A stretch of 64,000 nucleotides of DNA, from positions 58,913,920 to 58,977,919 of the forward strand of contig OY282606.1 of the NCBI GenBank assembly GCA_958298945.1, given 5' to 3'. Of this stretch, positions 45,741-59,300 are shown in pieces. The notes beneath the pieces were generated by a model, which saw nothing but the letters and a program-made list of their open reading frames with translations, did no database searches and was not told where the DNA came from. Both the position numbers and the translations under genes were made by a program. This stretch comes from Atherix ibis (Eukaryota > Arthropoda > Insecta > Diptera > Athericidae). The stretch's first letter is position 1, and the number at the start of each line of letters is the position of its first letter.

Positions 45741-47030
45741 CAGTCCAATTTCTGAACGGTGGACGATAAATCTGACACAATGGACATTAACGCATTTACA
45801 AGAGGTGTTAGTATTTTATTTAGTTGCTCTATGAGTGTGTTGGTTAATTGGGAGAACATTGAAAATATATCTTGGGATAACAATGACGGAGGAGGAATAT
45901 AGCTCTTACTGCTATATTGTTGCTGTTGCAGTTGTTGAGGTTCTCGTTGGTTTTGTTGTGGCTGTTCAGTATTTGGAATGCCTGCCGCGACCGCAGCAAA
46001 TGATAAACCTTGCTGCACTGGTTGGCTATTTATATTAGTTAGTTGGATGTACTTTTTGGTGTTTGGGGTTATTTTCTCCTGCAGCTTTTTATATGGGGAG
46101 CAACCCTTATAGTTTGCGGGATGGCTTCCGTCCGCATTTGACTGGCGTTGCCTTATTTTTACTACATTCCTTTGTGAGGTGCTCATCTGCATATTTCACA
46201 CATTTCGGATTATGCCGACAATAAGACTTGGTGTGCCCGTACTCTTGGCATCTATAGAATTGTACTTTATTTTTGCTAATGTACGATTCTTCCATCTTTA
46301 TTCTCGTATACATTAACGTTTCAATTTTAAATATGTCCTTGTTGTTGGGTGCCGGTTTCAAAGACATGAAAAATAGTGGCAAAGGAGAATGTTTTTTTTA
46401 CACTGGAATACTAGTGACGTTATGTCCTATATGTAGTATTTCTAACTCGCTTCTTATTTCGTCGACGCATGTGGTGTGATGCAGATGACGAATCACCACC
46501 TTATAGGTCTTTTCTGCCTTTGGTTGGTAAGTGTGAAACGTTTGCTTCGTTTCCTCTAACGATTGCACAATGCTTCTATACGCACCACCAGACTCGGCTT
46601 GTATTGCAAGACCTTTCGCATTTGACTTGCAAACGAATTGGTCAGTACCAATACGTTTCGAAATGGCACGACCGAGGTCAACCGAATTCGTAACATTTGT
46701 GACGAAGATGGGTGGCGGCTTATATATGTTGTCGGTATTCGCTTGTGTAAGCGAATTTGATACCGCCGCACTGCATGTATTTTCAGACAATATAGCAAAT
46801 CTATTGCCTGAACCTTTTTCTGCTGGCATGTTCATTGCCTTCTTTTGGTTCTTGGCCTTCGATGATGAACCAGGCGAGCTGATGGTGATTAAGTCTCGTT
46901 TCGATGTTTTTGGACGCCGAGGACGTCCAACCGGTTTCAAAAATTCTCTGCTGGCTGTGGAATCTGTGTCACCACTAGCAAACGACATTGTCATTGTCTG
47001 CGATAACCGTTCATCGGTTATCGTCGACAT
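45740..47030 (-). pseudogene. ORF1 (gag) of the Jockey-type element, one stop and one frameshift
   Basis: Gag proteins of this clade bind the element RNA. The N-terminus (47030) reads MSTITDERLSQTMTMSFASG. A basic region follows, then YKVVIRHLHHTTCVDEIRSE, then zinc knuckles QFYRCQEYGHTKSYCRHNPK and CVKYADEHLTKEC, and a Gln-rich tail (QPQQNQREPQQLQQQQ). A stop near 46398 and a frame change near 46190 divide it into three pieces. Confidence 0.8.
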
Positions 47031-47289
47031 TCCGTGCTTGGTCAGTGACCTCAGATTTTTTTTTTAACTTTTAATAACAATTTTTATTTAGTCACTTATA
47101 AACACGTTATTTAAACTTTTTTTGTTCCATTTTTTTTACTTAAATATTTCACTTTATATTATTATTTTTAATACTTAATATATATTTCTATTTATTTATC
47201 TACCAAAATGGATATTATTATAGTCAGAATCATAAATATAATTTCAAAAAATTTAAACTGTTAATAATGATAACTATAATTTTATTAGC

Positions 47290-47337
47290 ACTGCTTATTT
47301 TCACGTCCGTACTCATCGGTAGATCGGCTGCGACTTC
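47290..47337 (-). promoter_or_regulatory. Putative internal promoter at the retrotransposon 5' end
   Basis: The element begins (minus strand) GAAGTCGCAGCCGATCTACC, with GGACGTG at positions 30-36. Jockey-clade elements in flies use a TATA-less promoter with a downstream element of the RGACGTG type near +30. The match is by eye. Confidence 0.5.
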
Positions 47338-47349
47338 AGAAATGGAATT
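47338..47349 (+). repeat. Target-site duplication, right (AGAAATGGAATT)
   Basis: Partner of 41689-41700. Confidence 0.9.
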
Positions 47350-48899
47350 AAACACGAAATACTCGTAGAGCACACTTATTTAAGTTTATAATTAATAGAT
47401 TTTAATGTAAAATCTCCTTTACCATTAACGCAAAAAAAACTTATAAACTGAATTAAAATACAATAACTATTCAATACATACATGCTGATTTAAAAATAAG
47501 TTATACAAGACCCTTTATGTTTAAGAAGGTAGTTCTTAAAGGTTAACTTAGAAACTGTATATAATATTTGTTGTTTTTGAAAAAAGACTATTACTTTCGA
47601 GGGAAATGAATTTGGTTTTATTTAAAATTTCCGCGTAGTAAATATACGAGTTGCAAAATAAACGTATACTCATAAATATGTAAACATTTGTATTATTATT
47701 TATACTCAATTTGAAAGATGATTGCATATGAGATAATTGGTAGGTCAATAAAATGTAACCCAAATTTCTTATCAGTCAATTAATACGTACGACTAACTTC
47801 CTGTCCTCGCGTTTTTAATATTTGATAATTATTTTTACTTTTTCATTATATTAAAGTTGTAAAATGAATAGATAAATGCATAAGCCATTAATGTATTTTA
47901 ATTATACGAAACTTCAGTTAATCCGATTTTTTTAATTATATTAAATCAAAACGACACAATTAATTGTAGAAAAGCTAATTACAGTAGCTTTTATTGATAA
48001 CATTTTAATGGCAATATATAATTTATTATTACTGATTAGATTAATTTTTAGTAAATATAGACGTAGAAATAATGGCTTAATGCTTGACAAAAACGGATAA
48101 GACGTACTTTAAACTAAAAACTTATGTATTAAAGACGAGTATGTGACTAATAATAAGTATGAAAATTGAATAATATTCTGTTGATAGATCTGTTATAAGA
48201 ATAAGTAATTTTGTAGAGTATGTAAATATATGAAAAATTTATCATTAAATATCATGGAATTACAATTAAAAATATACGAGTAAACAATAATTAAGTATTT
48301 GGAATGCCAATAATCTAAGGCATGAATTCTTGATTAATACAATATTATAATCATAATTAAGGGTAGTATATATCATTTTAAATTATAGAGAAATAGTAAA
48401 ATTGTAAGGGTTAACACCATCTCAAGTATGCAATTATAAAATTTTTATCTTTTACTATATACTGCAGTTCTGTTTTGTTTTCCATTAATTACCACAATGT
48501 GAAATGGATTTCTCAACAAAAAAAATTATAATAAACAATTTTTTATTTGTTTCCATGTATAGATTTCCCAAAAACTATATTTTACCAGGAAATTAGGATT
48601 TCCTAACTTCTTTTGCCAAAAAATAAATTGTTTGCAAAAGTTCTTTTCTTTGCTGTGAATATTTTTGAGAATAGTTTTTTAGTTAATTTTGAACAAAAAA
48701 GTTAAATAAGAAAGACGAAGTAATCCAAGAGATACATTATTTTTCCGAAGTCAGGGGGATTGATTTCTACCCTGAAATAATAGTTGTATAAACATAAAAT
48801 ATATGTGTATATCATTTGATTTTATTTTTGATACGATAAACATTCTAGATTTTTTGTATTTGTATTCTAAGATACCGTTAACGTTCTTAATTATAAATT

Positions 48900-49380
48900 T
48901 TTGAATATCTTCTTTAACTAATTAATTTAAAAAAAAGACTGGTAATGTACGATAGCGAAACAAAGTTCGATCAAGGTATTCCACAATGGAAGAAATTCCG
49001 GATTAGGTGGAATTCGCTTAGTATATGAGAGAATTTACCATGAACAGCACAGGATTGGTAGATGGGACGAGGGTGGTTTCCAAATAAGAGATTATGGGTG
49101 AGAGCAGAATGTCCAATCCGAATTCTGAGCAGTTTTTGCGACCAAAATTTCGGTAAGGAGTAAATTGGCTTATTGGTAGTACGCCAATGAGTTGACAAAA
49201 TAGTATTGCTTATTGTCCAGTCTATATGTTAACGAGACGGCAAAGATGTTAAGTGCCATGTTGTGAGCAAAATATCCGCATGACCCGGAACCCAGCGCAA
49301 TTCTACATTTCAGCAGGTTGTGTCGAATTTGGTTGTTCAGCAGGTTGTGTCGAATTTGGTTGTTCAGCAGGTTGTGTGTC
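48900..49380 (-). mobile_element. RNase H-region fragment of a non-LTR retrotransposon (copy 2)
   Basis: Duplicate of 40490-40915. The frame 49198-48971 is cleaner here: RIRIGHSALTHNLLFGNHPR then CAVHGKFSHILSEFH, resembling the RIGHT.LTH...C....T..HIL.EC tail of pol proteins. It ends in three copies of the CAGCAGGTTGTGTCGAATTT unit (49312-49378). Confidence 0.65.
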
Positions 49381-49451
49381 TTAAAAAGACATTATCTCAA
49401 CTCTGCTCCGAGTATAAAAAAGGATTTGAGTATAAAAAAGGTGTGTGTCAA

Positions 49452-50026
49452 GATAGTGCCAGCAACTGTCACAATTGAACAGAAGTACAATCGAAAGAAT
49501 ATGTGCCTTGAAAAGACATCATCTTTGTACTGTCGATAATATTCAAAGGATTGTAAGGCGATTCCAGTTAAAGTCTTTCAGTATTGGTACAATACTATTA
49601 TGAAGAAAATAAAATTGATAAAAAAAATTTTATAAATGCCACATTTATATCGCTATTCTTTCAGGAAATGGATGTCTGTGAAAATACTACTTTTAATGTT
49701 ATATGTAATTTATGCATTTTTATCTTTTAAGTATAGATTTTTATGCATTTTATATTATCTTGTACTCTGAAAGACATATTTTCTGCTATTCATTCACCGT
49801 GTTTTATTTCAAGAACGGTTGCGGTGCTAAATTAAATATATTTTTCGAATTTGTTTAATATAAAGAGGGCTGCTTGCAAAATAATAAAAACATTATTTTC
49901 CCAAAAAATTATATTTATAAAAAATATCGTAGAAAAAAAAACTATTTTCTATATAAAATCATTTATTTATAAAAAATATCATAGAAAAAAAAAACTATTT
50001 TCTATATAAAATCAATGAATAATATA
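49452..50026. other. AT-rich intergenic, with a 47-bp direct repeat
   Basis: TTTATAAAAAATATCGTAGA...TATATAAAATC occurs at 49914-49960 and 49966-50013, immediately upstream of a mariner. No coding sequence. Confidence 0.7.
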
Positions 50027-50930
50027 TGAGGTCTGTTCAAAAAGTATCGCGAATTTCGCATTTCCGCCGTTAATGTATATTCGATTTTCGATTTTTTGTG
50101 GCGTTATGCTGGTACTCATGTCTCTCACTTATGCTGACAAGTTCGGCCATTTTGAATGTTCAGTTAATTTTTGACAGCTACTTTGCTTGCACGTGTTTTG
50201 GCTCGTCTTCGATTTTTGCCCATTTTCGAGCAAAAACAGCATCGCATTAGCATTTCTAAGGAGCTGTCGGACTCTGTCTGCGACGACCCAAATTTGCTCC
50301 AGAGGGTCATAATTGGTAACGAATCATGGGTTTATCGTTATGACGTGGAAACCAAAGCTCAATCATCCCAATGAAAGCTGCCGAACGGGCGAAGACCAAA
50401 AAAAGCACTCCAAGTTCGGTCGAATGTTGAAGGTTTTGCTTACAGTAGTTTGCTTTCTTCGATTGCAGGGGCATGGTATATCATGAGTTCTTGCCACAAG
50501 ATAAAACGGTCAATAAGGAATATTACCTGCAAGTTATGCCCAAGTTGCGCGAAGCAATCCGCCAGAAACGCCCGGATTTGTGGAAGAACAAAAATTGGCT
50601 TTTGCACCATGATAATGCCTCTGCTCACACATCGTTGCTTGTGTGCGAATTTTTGGCCAAAAACAACACACTAATAATGCCGCAACCACCGTATTCCCCA
50701 GATCTGAACCCCTGCGATTTTTCTTGTTCCATTTTTTGGAATGGGCAAAAATCGAAGGCGACCCAAAACACGTGCAAGCAAAGCACCTATCAAAAATTAA
50801 CTGAACATTCAAAATGTCCGAACTTGTCGGCATAAGTGAGAGACATGAGTACCAACATAACGCCACAAAAAATCGAATATACGTAACCCGCGGAAATTCA
50901 AAATTCGCGATACTTTTTGAACAGGCTTCA
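50027..50930 (+). mobile_element. Foldback-type mariner derivative with ~190-bp inverted arms
   Basis: 904 bp between TA dinucleotides (50025-50026, 50931-50932), of the same family as 32843-33782. The left arm (50027 to about 50218) is the normal 5' end including the 5' UTR. The right arm (about 50735-50930) is an inverted copy of that same 5' region (GGGCAAAAATCGAAG...CACGTGCAAGCAAAG...CAGTTAATTTTTGA on the complement) instead of the normal 3' end. Between them are transposase pieces: DDPNLLQRVIIGNESWVYRY (first Asp changed to Asn in GNES), WLLHHDNASAHTS and PPYSPDLNPCDF. The N-terminus is also deleted. Non-autonomous. Confidence 0.88.
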
Positions 50931-50932
50931 TA

Positions 50933-53900
50933 TGTTGCTTGTAAAATATAACTATTTTTTTATTTGTATGCAAATATAATATAATAAAAAAGTTATCGGT
51001 AATTGATACACAAAATCAATTAGCTTTTTGAATTTATTTGTTCTTAATAAACATTAGTTCGAGGTGTGCCAGAGAATTTTATTTTATTTACCACCTTTAG
51101 CTTTCCGTAACACTTTTATTTATATTATTTATATGAAAAGGATGAGCTGGCGAAATCGATTACAAGTACAGGTATGTATGCGATGATTGGGTGTATCCCT
51201 CTTCCGACAATCCTAGGCGACACGTGGTATTATGTCTAACTATCTACAGTATCAAAATGATCTACAGTACGTCCATTCAAGTATTTTTGTCTCTCAGTGA
51301 TGCCAATCACTAAGTTTCTGTCAAACATTGTGAATTTATTGCTCAAACTTGATTAACAAATCATGTCTAGAAACAGACAACAACAAATCCTACCTCTAAG
51401 AAGCTACACCCTAAAAAGGGATAAATCTACTTTGTACCACGTAATTGACTGCTAGTTATTCTTACGGGTATATTGCCTATTTGTAAGAATAATGAATAAC
51501 CAGATTTGATTTATTTATCTCAAAGAGTAAAATCTTTAAATCTATATCCAGAATTGATTTCTTTTATAAAACAAGTGTGCTACTTGCACAATTTCGTCAA
51601 TTGTGTTAACCTCTTCTAAATAGATAATATTTTCCTTTCTACCCCATCAAAAGAAAAAGCTAAACTTTTGTTCAACTACTTCTGTAATCATCCATAGAAA
51701 TATTCACATCAATAAACACAAAAACTAATATACACAATAAGTAAAAATTGGATCTAAAATGTATAAATATTCCACAGATATAAAATATTCGACAAAATCT
51801 CTTTTGAAGAGATAATTATTTGCACATACACATATATTTCTCTTATTAAAAAAACAATAAAAATAAAAATGAAATTATGTCGCATAGCTTATATATTAAT
51901 GTGATAAAAGATAACTCATAATTAGGCAACTACGAGCTTTGCTCAGTAAGTGCTCAGCATGGACTAATTTCACGTATTTTTATAACGGTTGCAGGTAGAA
52001 AAATTATCTGATAGTACATAGACAGAACATTTCTATATACTCTCAGAACGGACCAATTTTCTACTTTCCTTTATTATTGGTTAGAATACCAGAAAGCGAA
52101 CCGAAATGGGGAATATTTTTGGTTTAATTATGAAAATTGATATCTCGCAAGTAATAGCCATTTTCTGCTTCGCACATTCGGGCTCTTTCCAAAAAAAATT
52201 CCATAATCTTTCGGAACATTTCAGATTTTATGGCCTCGATTTCATTGCGAATGTGCCATTTGAAATTCCCCAAGTCTTCTTAACAACATAATATTGAAAA
52301 TAAAATAAAAAAAAAACAAAATAAAATAAAAATTCATTTTGCGCTACCCTCTACTACTACTTTTCCAGCTGATGGAGCTGATAGTTACCCCATCGACTCA
52401 TTTGCATTCTTAGTTACCATCTTACACTAATATTTAAAACAAATTCAAGACGCCATCTTACATTAATCACTTAATACTTCAAATTCAGATATTTATTACA
52501 AAATTAATAACTAATATCAAAGTTTATCACTATACTTCTATCGTTTAGTATTGTAAATATTATATTATATTATAAAAAGGTTATCTAAATATCGAGTGAC
52601 TAAGAAATCAAATGATACCGAATACCGTATAAATTAGTATTATAGTTTCAGATTAATTGAATTTAGAATTTAAATTTAATTTGATCAGAAAATCATACTA
52701 TCGATAAATTATTTCAATAATAAAGTTCAACAATTTATGAAGACTTCCATCCTTAACTCAAAACGGGGTAGTGAGTAGTTACGTCCACGTTGTCGATACG
52801 TTCTTTTATTATCAATTGCTAATAATGATGAGATTATATCTGATATATATATGGTACATACTACAAATAATATTAATCTTAAAAATTAGAATACTGTAAT
52901 ATAACATATTACTCGTAAGTATGGTAAGTTTCAAAAAAGTTGGTAAAATATAATTTGCTTAAAACTAATCATATTGAACACTATATGTAAAACTACATTT
53001 AAAGAAGCAAATTGAACTTTTATCTAATCAGTTGTATTCAATTTGTCAAAGATCTTAATTTAAAACCATAGTTAGCATTAAATTATGTTTTAAAAAGTTT
53101 TAGTTTTGCAAAATTTGAATTAAGCAATAGATAATATCACAAAGTTCATATCTTGTACATAATAATATATGCATTCAAGCAAATTTTACAAAAAAAATCG
53201 CACATGTTATAAGGTATAATAAATAATATTTAAAAGTACCTGCAAGTTGTAAACTATTTTTGATATTTAATTGATATTACTCTGTAACACTTAAACTTTT
53301 AATTATGAAAAATTTTATTTATGTATTAGGTATTATTTTACAAATTATTTAGCATACATAAATTTTATATAGTTCAAAATTCCAAATATCAATAATGAAA
53401 TCTTTATGAAATAGTCTTGACATTTAATCACTGAATTATTTAATAGTATTGTAAAATATTGAGCATAAATGTTTAAACACGCGTTAAGTTTATATTTCGA
53501 TGTAAAATTCAATATTTATTCATATTTTGTATTAGTTTTCTGGTATAATAGCTTATTAATTTTCATAAATTATACTGAAAAGTAATGCACATATTTCGAA
53601 TTTTTAAGTAATTATTATGACCTATGATTTAAAGAAGAAAACAGTTTTCAATTTTTATATATCTTTTATGTGATTTTAAGTAGTTCAGCAGTTATCGATT
53701 TTTAGTATATTAATAAAAATGTTGTATATTTACATGAATTGTCTGTATATTATATAACATTTATATTATATATTAAATATATACTACACATAACCATGCA
53801 CCGCCCAACAGTTGTTTGCAACCACCCATATTTTTTCGAATATTTTTGTTGTGTTAGATTGCATAGTTGTTAAATTGAAAAGGGAGCGCCAAGGTTTTTT

Positions 53901-56313
53901 TTTAATTTATTTGTTAATAAATAGCTGCCGACAGTGCAAGTCCATTACTAAACATGTGAATATTTTATCAATTATATTTGTAAAAAATAGGGCTATAAAT
54001 AAAACAAAAATTAAGAGCTTTAGCTTTTTTCTTAATAATAGGTATGATTTTCATAATTATTTGTTAATTTGAGTAAACTGTTCTGAATTGAATTATAAAT
54101 TTCTATAAAATTCAATTTAATCAGTTTTAATAACGTGTACTGCGTTTCTGCTTCATAAATTGTCCGCATTATTGTGCCAGCCAATACAATCAATGTTTTT
54201 TTCGTCGAAAACTTTCTTCACAATTCTAGCGTTATATTATACGTGTATATTCGTGCGTTGTAAACTCCATCGGCAGGGGTGCCTTGTATTATTTCTTTTG
54301 CTAATTTGATTTTCCAGCAGTTAGTGTATTTGGTTGCGATTTGTTTTCCCAGACCACAAGAAATAGCTTCACAAACTTATTGTCTTACACGATAATTATA
54401 AATAGCTTCTTAGACCATAATGGAACTGAACCTGCTATGTTTGTGTGCTAAATCCTTCGAAGTTGTTTAATGTAACAAATACCGACTGGAGAGCGGTCAT
54501 TGCGAATTCTAGCGGGCTTTTTGGTTAAATCATGTTAAAAAGGTTTTTTTCTAAGAGACAAGAAGCCTTAGGAATTATATGAAATTTTTGTTAAAAATGT
54601 TTTTTCTAAGTCGGAAAGGCTAAGAATCGCGTACAGGTCTATACCCCTATAAAAAAACCAACTTTTGCTGCAATTTGTTTTGCGATCAAGGCATATTTCG
54701 ATTCTTGCCTTAAAATGGGTTGCCTTTCTCTCTTTGTTGGGGTTATTATTATTCCCTGCCATTTGCAGTTTGCCATAACTTACTCGATATATTTAAAAAA
54801 TTATGGATCACTTTATGGCTTCTGTTTATTTTGCTTAACCGAATGAAAAACCTTGATTTTTGAAGAGTTCAATTTGGCCAATTTCTTTATTACATAATTT
54901 TTTCCCCAATTTTTATTCCTCAATTTCTTTTTATTAATTAGATTAACTGTTGTAAAATAACTAACAATACCAAACACTTCTCGCATAAATTAATTTAAAA
55001 AATATAAGTTTGAGAATTTTCTCCAATGTCGCTAAAATATTCGTAAACATTTATGTGGTCCTAAATAGTTGTTGGGCAGTTTGCACACGAGTGTACACAT
55101 ATCTTATGAGAAGATGAGAATTTGTACACAAAGTTCCTAAATTTTTTATTAATTATTACAGTACCATAAAGTTTTATATAAAATATTGGTAAATTCATGA
55201 TAGCATAAAATAATTGCACAACATAAATCAATCGCATTTTATTTTTTTTGGCAAAATCTGATAGAGCGCATACTTATTTATGCATGTATGTTCATACATA
55301 CGTCTATTTAGTTGATAATAAAACTTTCAAATTGTGCACTGGGGACAGGTATCACATTGCAATAAAAATTAGTGTCTCCACGTCTTCCGGCATTTGTATT
55401 CTTCTGTTTATACCATATGTGGGCAAATATTTACAGATTATTTTCAAGAAAAGAACATAAAAAATAAAGTGATTAAAACGTTGCTTTATCAAAATGAGCC
55501 CGGATCCGTTAAAAATAAATGTAAAAGGAAATTAAGAAAGGATAAATACACTCATAGAAGATATTTGTTATATAATATGCCTGCATAGTTTTTGCAGTTT
55601 CAATTACATCATACTCTTAAACTCATTTTTTAGCAATAATGTTTTAATAAATTTCTTTCGATCACGATTACTTATTAGTTTAATTATAGTTTATTAATAT
55701 TTTATTTTTAGGGATATAGAAAGAAAAATAAGTTATGAGATTGTATAGAGTACATTTATATACAATTTTTAATATGTTTGTAGTATCAAGAAATAATAAT
55801 GTCTGCAATATTTAAATATATTGTTAGTGCTGGGACAATTTGTAAAATGTTTTTCATCAAATTAGACTAAAATATTGTAAAATATTTTTATTTCATGAAA
55901 TAGAGATAAATATTATTAAAGTGTTTTTTTCTTACGTAAAATCATTATCAATATTTCGAGTATTTTTATAATCATTATAAAATTTAATGATTCTGATATT
56001 TGTAAATATTATCATAGAAAACGATATTTTAATTTGTCTCACTATGACCAACAAATTTTGTAAAAATATTTGACTATTACTTATATATTATTTTTTTGCT
56101 TTAACTTATGTAAAATTTACATGCAATTATAAAGCATATATTTAATATAATATATGAATTTATTCCTTGATAAAGACAAAGTGGAAAAAGTAAAATAAGT
56201 TAGGCAAATTGTTCTATCATCAAATTGAATATTTTTTTTTTTAAGAAGTTAAAAAAATATTATATAAAGTGTTTATGTTGCAGAAATATTTCAATTGATG
56301 GTACTTAATCACA
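50933..56313. other. Long AT-rich stretch without recognised genes
   Basis: 5.4 kb upstream of the aminopeptidase gene. Only short frames. 54120-54780 is less AT-rich than its surroundings, and its minus strand gives fragments such as RIEICLDRKTNCSKSWFFYR with many stops, possibly a very old retroelement, but no motif is diagnostic. No TIR pairs or RNA genes seen. Confidence 0.45.
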
Positions 56314-59300
56314 ATGCAAGTGAGAGAGAGATTAGCGATCGATTCAGGAACTACGTTTACAAATAAAAAAATGTATTCGATAAGTCGGACGACAGTGTTT
56401 TTTTTCGTTGCGTTTTTTCTGTGTAGTATTGCTGCTGCCACGTTTTTAGTTTATAAATTTGCATTATGTCCGAATTCATCAGGATCCCATGTTAATAGCA
56501 TTATTGATAAGCTTACACTCAAATCAGATAAATCACACTTGGGTAATGGAACAATTTTAGAACATTTGTCCAGTTCGTCAAGCAAGACTGATGTGCGACT
56601 TCCTCGCTCAATTGTTCCAATTGCGTACGACATTAAATTAACACCATTTTTATTCGAAGGAAATTTTACATTTTTTGGAAATGTTAAAATTCAGATAAAA
56701 ATTATAGCAGATTGTAAGAACATTACACTTCATGCAGCTGAATTAAAAATAGAAAAAAACGATATTCTTATTAGGAAATTGAATAAACATAGCAATTGGA
56801 ATCATCTAAATAACCCGAGTCAAGAGGATGTGCAAATAAACAAATTCTACACTATTGATACAAAACAGTTTCTGGTTATTGAATTAAATGAAACTCTCCG
56901 AAAGGGTGAAGAATTAGAGATCTCAATATCGTACGTTGGATTTCTATTGGATTTCTTGCAAGGTTTCTACAGAAGTTCGTACACTACAGGAAACGAAACA
57001 CGGTTAGTATCAAATGTTAATTTGTTTATCATATAAAAAATAAGAAGAAGAGAATAAGACTGATTAAATGAGGATTAGATGGCTGGCTGCCACACAATTT
57101 CAAGCAACTGACGCTAGACGAGCATTTCCATGTTTCGATGAACCAGCATTAAAAGCGAAGTTTAATTTAAGCATAGCGAGGCCAAAGCACATGCAATCGA
57201 TTTCGAATATGCCCAAAATAAATTCTACATCAAAACCTGTGTAAGTAGCAGAATATTATATTGGTATAAATTTTAAATTTGATCAAATTTATTCCAGAGA
57301 AGGTATTTCGGATTACGTTTGGGATATTTATCAAGAATCTGTGCCAATGTCAACGTATCTTGTTGCATTTGTGGTAACTGATTTTGAAAAGAAAACCAAC
57401 GGTAATTTTACGGTATGGGCACGTTCGGACGCAATTAATTCTGCAAAATATGCTCTTGAAGTCGGTCCAAAAATACTACAATTTCTTGAAAAGTTTTTTG
57501 GGATTAAGTTTCCTTTGCCAAAAATTGATATGATAGCACTTCCAGATTTTCATGCAGGCGCCATGGAAAACTGGGGATTAATAACATATAGGTGAAATGT
57601 GTACTATATAATACATCCACTCGTTATTTTATTGGATGTATAATATAAAAGAAATTTCTTTTAGAGAGACTGCAATGTTGTATGAGGATGGCGTTTCAGC
57701 TAGTGGCATTAAACAAAGAGTCGCAACCATAGTTGCTCACGAATTAGCTCATCAGTGGTTTGGAAATTTGGTAACCCCCAGTTGGTGGTCAGACATTTGG
57801 CTGAATGAAGGTTTTGCAAGTTATATGGAATATTTGGGTGTACAAGCGGTTGAACCCGACTGGCAATCGATGGATCAATTTGTGGTCAATGAATTACAGA
57901 ATGTATTTATCTTGGATGCACTCTCTTCATCTCATAAAATATCCGTCGAAGTTGGCAATCCTGATGAAATCAATGAAATTTTTGATAGAATATCGTACGG
58001 GAAAGGTGCAACCATAATTCGCATGATGAATCATTTCTTAACATTTGATGTATTTCGAGAAGGTTTACGTGGTTATCTCAGTGAAATGTAATTTGAATAA
58101 GAAATTGAGAACTTTGTGTAATAATAATATAAAATAATTTTTTTAAGGGCTTATAAATCTGCTGAACAGGATGATCTATGGAGATTTCTCACAATAGCTG
58201 CTCGTAATCATAAAGTTTTTGATAATTTAACATCAGTGAAGGAAATAATGGATACCTGGACACTTCAAATTGGCTTCCCTGTTGTGTTTGCTTCTTATAA
58301 TATCACACAAGGAGTTATAGAACTTCATCAGGAGCGGTTTACGTATGTAAGAAAGAATTCCAGTACTATGAAAACTCAAGCTGATCCAGTTTGGTGGATA
58401 CCATTAACTTTTACTTCTTCTGAGAATATCAATTTTAATGATACACGACCGATTAGTTGGATGCGAAAAACAAAAACATCACAAATAAATGATATATCTA
58501 TCAGTAGTACCGATTGGTTTATGCTTAACCTTCAACAAACAGGATATTATCGTGTTAGCTACGATGTCTCAAACTGGAAATTGATAATCAAATACCTTCA
58601 AGATATAAATAAATTTAAAAAGATTGCGCCAGCTAATAGGGCCCAATTAATAGATGACGCTATGAACCTAGCTCGTGGTGGTTATCTTAACTACAATGTA
58701 GCATTAGATGTAACATTATATTTACGACATGAAGACAATTTTGTTCCATGGAAATCAGCAATTACCGCTTTGAATTTTATAGACTCAATGCTAATTCGAA
58801 CAGGAAACTATAATTTATTAAAGGTAAATATTTAACATTGCTTGCATAAATCATAATATTTTCTAATAAATGTTCTATGTTGCTCTTATTTTTAATTGTA
58901 GTAAAGGTATGTACACATGGAAAAATATTTAAGAAAAAAATATAGCACATATTTGTCGACATAATTATATATATTTTAAAAATTTAAAAGCAATATTATA
59001 TGATTACAGAAGAAATGATACATAAATTTTTCTATACGACTCAATACTTAAATTACAATAGTTTATTAAACCATATCGACGACGTTGCTTTTATAAACTC
59101 CGATAATAGTTTTTACACAGAAACGTATGGGATAATTGTTATGATGGGAAGCAAATAAGTAATGCACATACAATACGAAAACTTAGATTTCAGTAAAAAA
59201 ACAACACTGTTCGAAAAATGAATTTTCGATTGAAGTGATCTAAATAGTAGTAATTTAAAGATTTACTATAGTGAAACTGCAAATTTGATCCATAAGTCTA

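Larger units (their letters stand above)
41701..47337 (-). mobile_element. Jockey-type non-LTR retrotransposon, 5' complete, interrupted by a mariner
   Basis: About 4.34 kb without the mariner, bounded by a 12-bp target duplication, with an A-rich 3' end (41701-41722). It has ORF1 gag (47030-45740) and ORF2 with endonuclease (about 45740-45003) then RT (about 44450-41844). ORF2 motifs: SFIAGGDFNVKQPQWG (endonuclease), LDLNSDHSPVLL, SYRPISLLPVRSKIFEKILL, TYADDTACLAS (RT catalytic block). Near the mariner junction the first RT catalytic position reads FLNI where Asp is expected. Stops and frameshifts make it inactive. The 5' end has GGACGTG at about +30, like the downstream promoter element of Jockey-clade internal promoters. 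Confidence 0.9.
41309..49451. repeat. Tandem duplication, copy 2, split by a retrotransposon
   Basis: 41309-41700 and 47338-49451 together correspond to copy 1. Copy 2 lacks the Helitron and about 350 bp corresponding to 40915-41265, but contains the 5.6-kb Jockey-type insertion at 41701-47337. Its right edge repeats CTCAACTCTGCTCCGAGTAT found at the copy 1 right edge. Confidence 0.85.

Noticed and set aside
46570..47067. 165-codon plus-strand frame opposite the Jockey-type gag
   Set aside because: Antisense of ORF1. Its length is explained by the GC-richer gag sequence, and no domain is recognisable.
53812..54072. 86-codon plus-strand frame upstream of the aminopeptidase gene
   Set aside because: No recognisable family; AT-driven composition (Ile, Phe, Asn, Lys); no flanking splice or poly(A) evidence.
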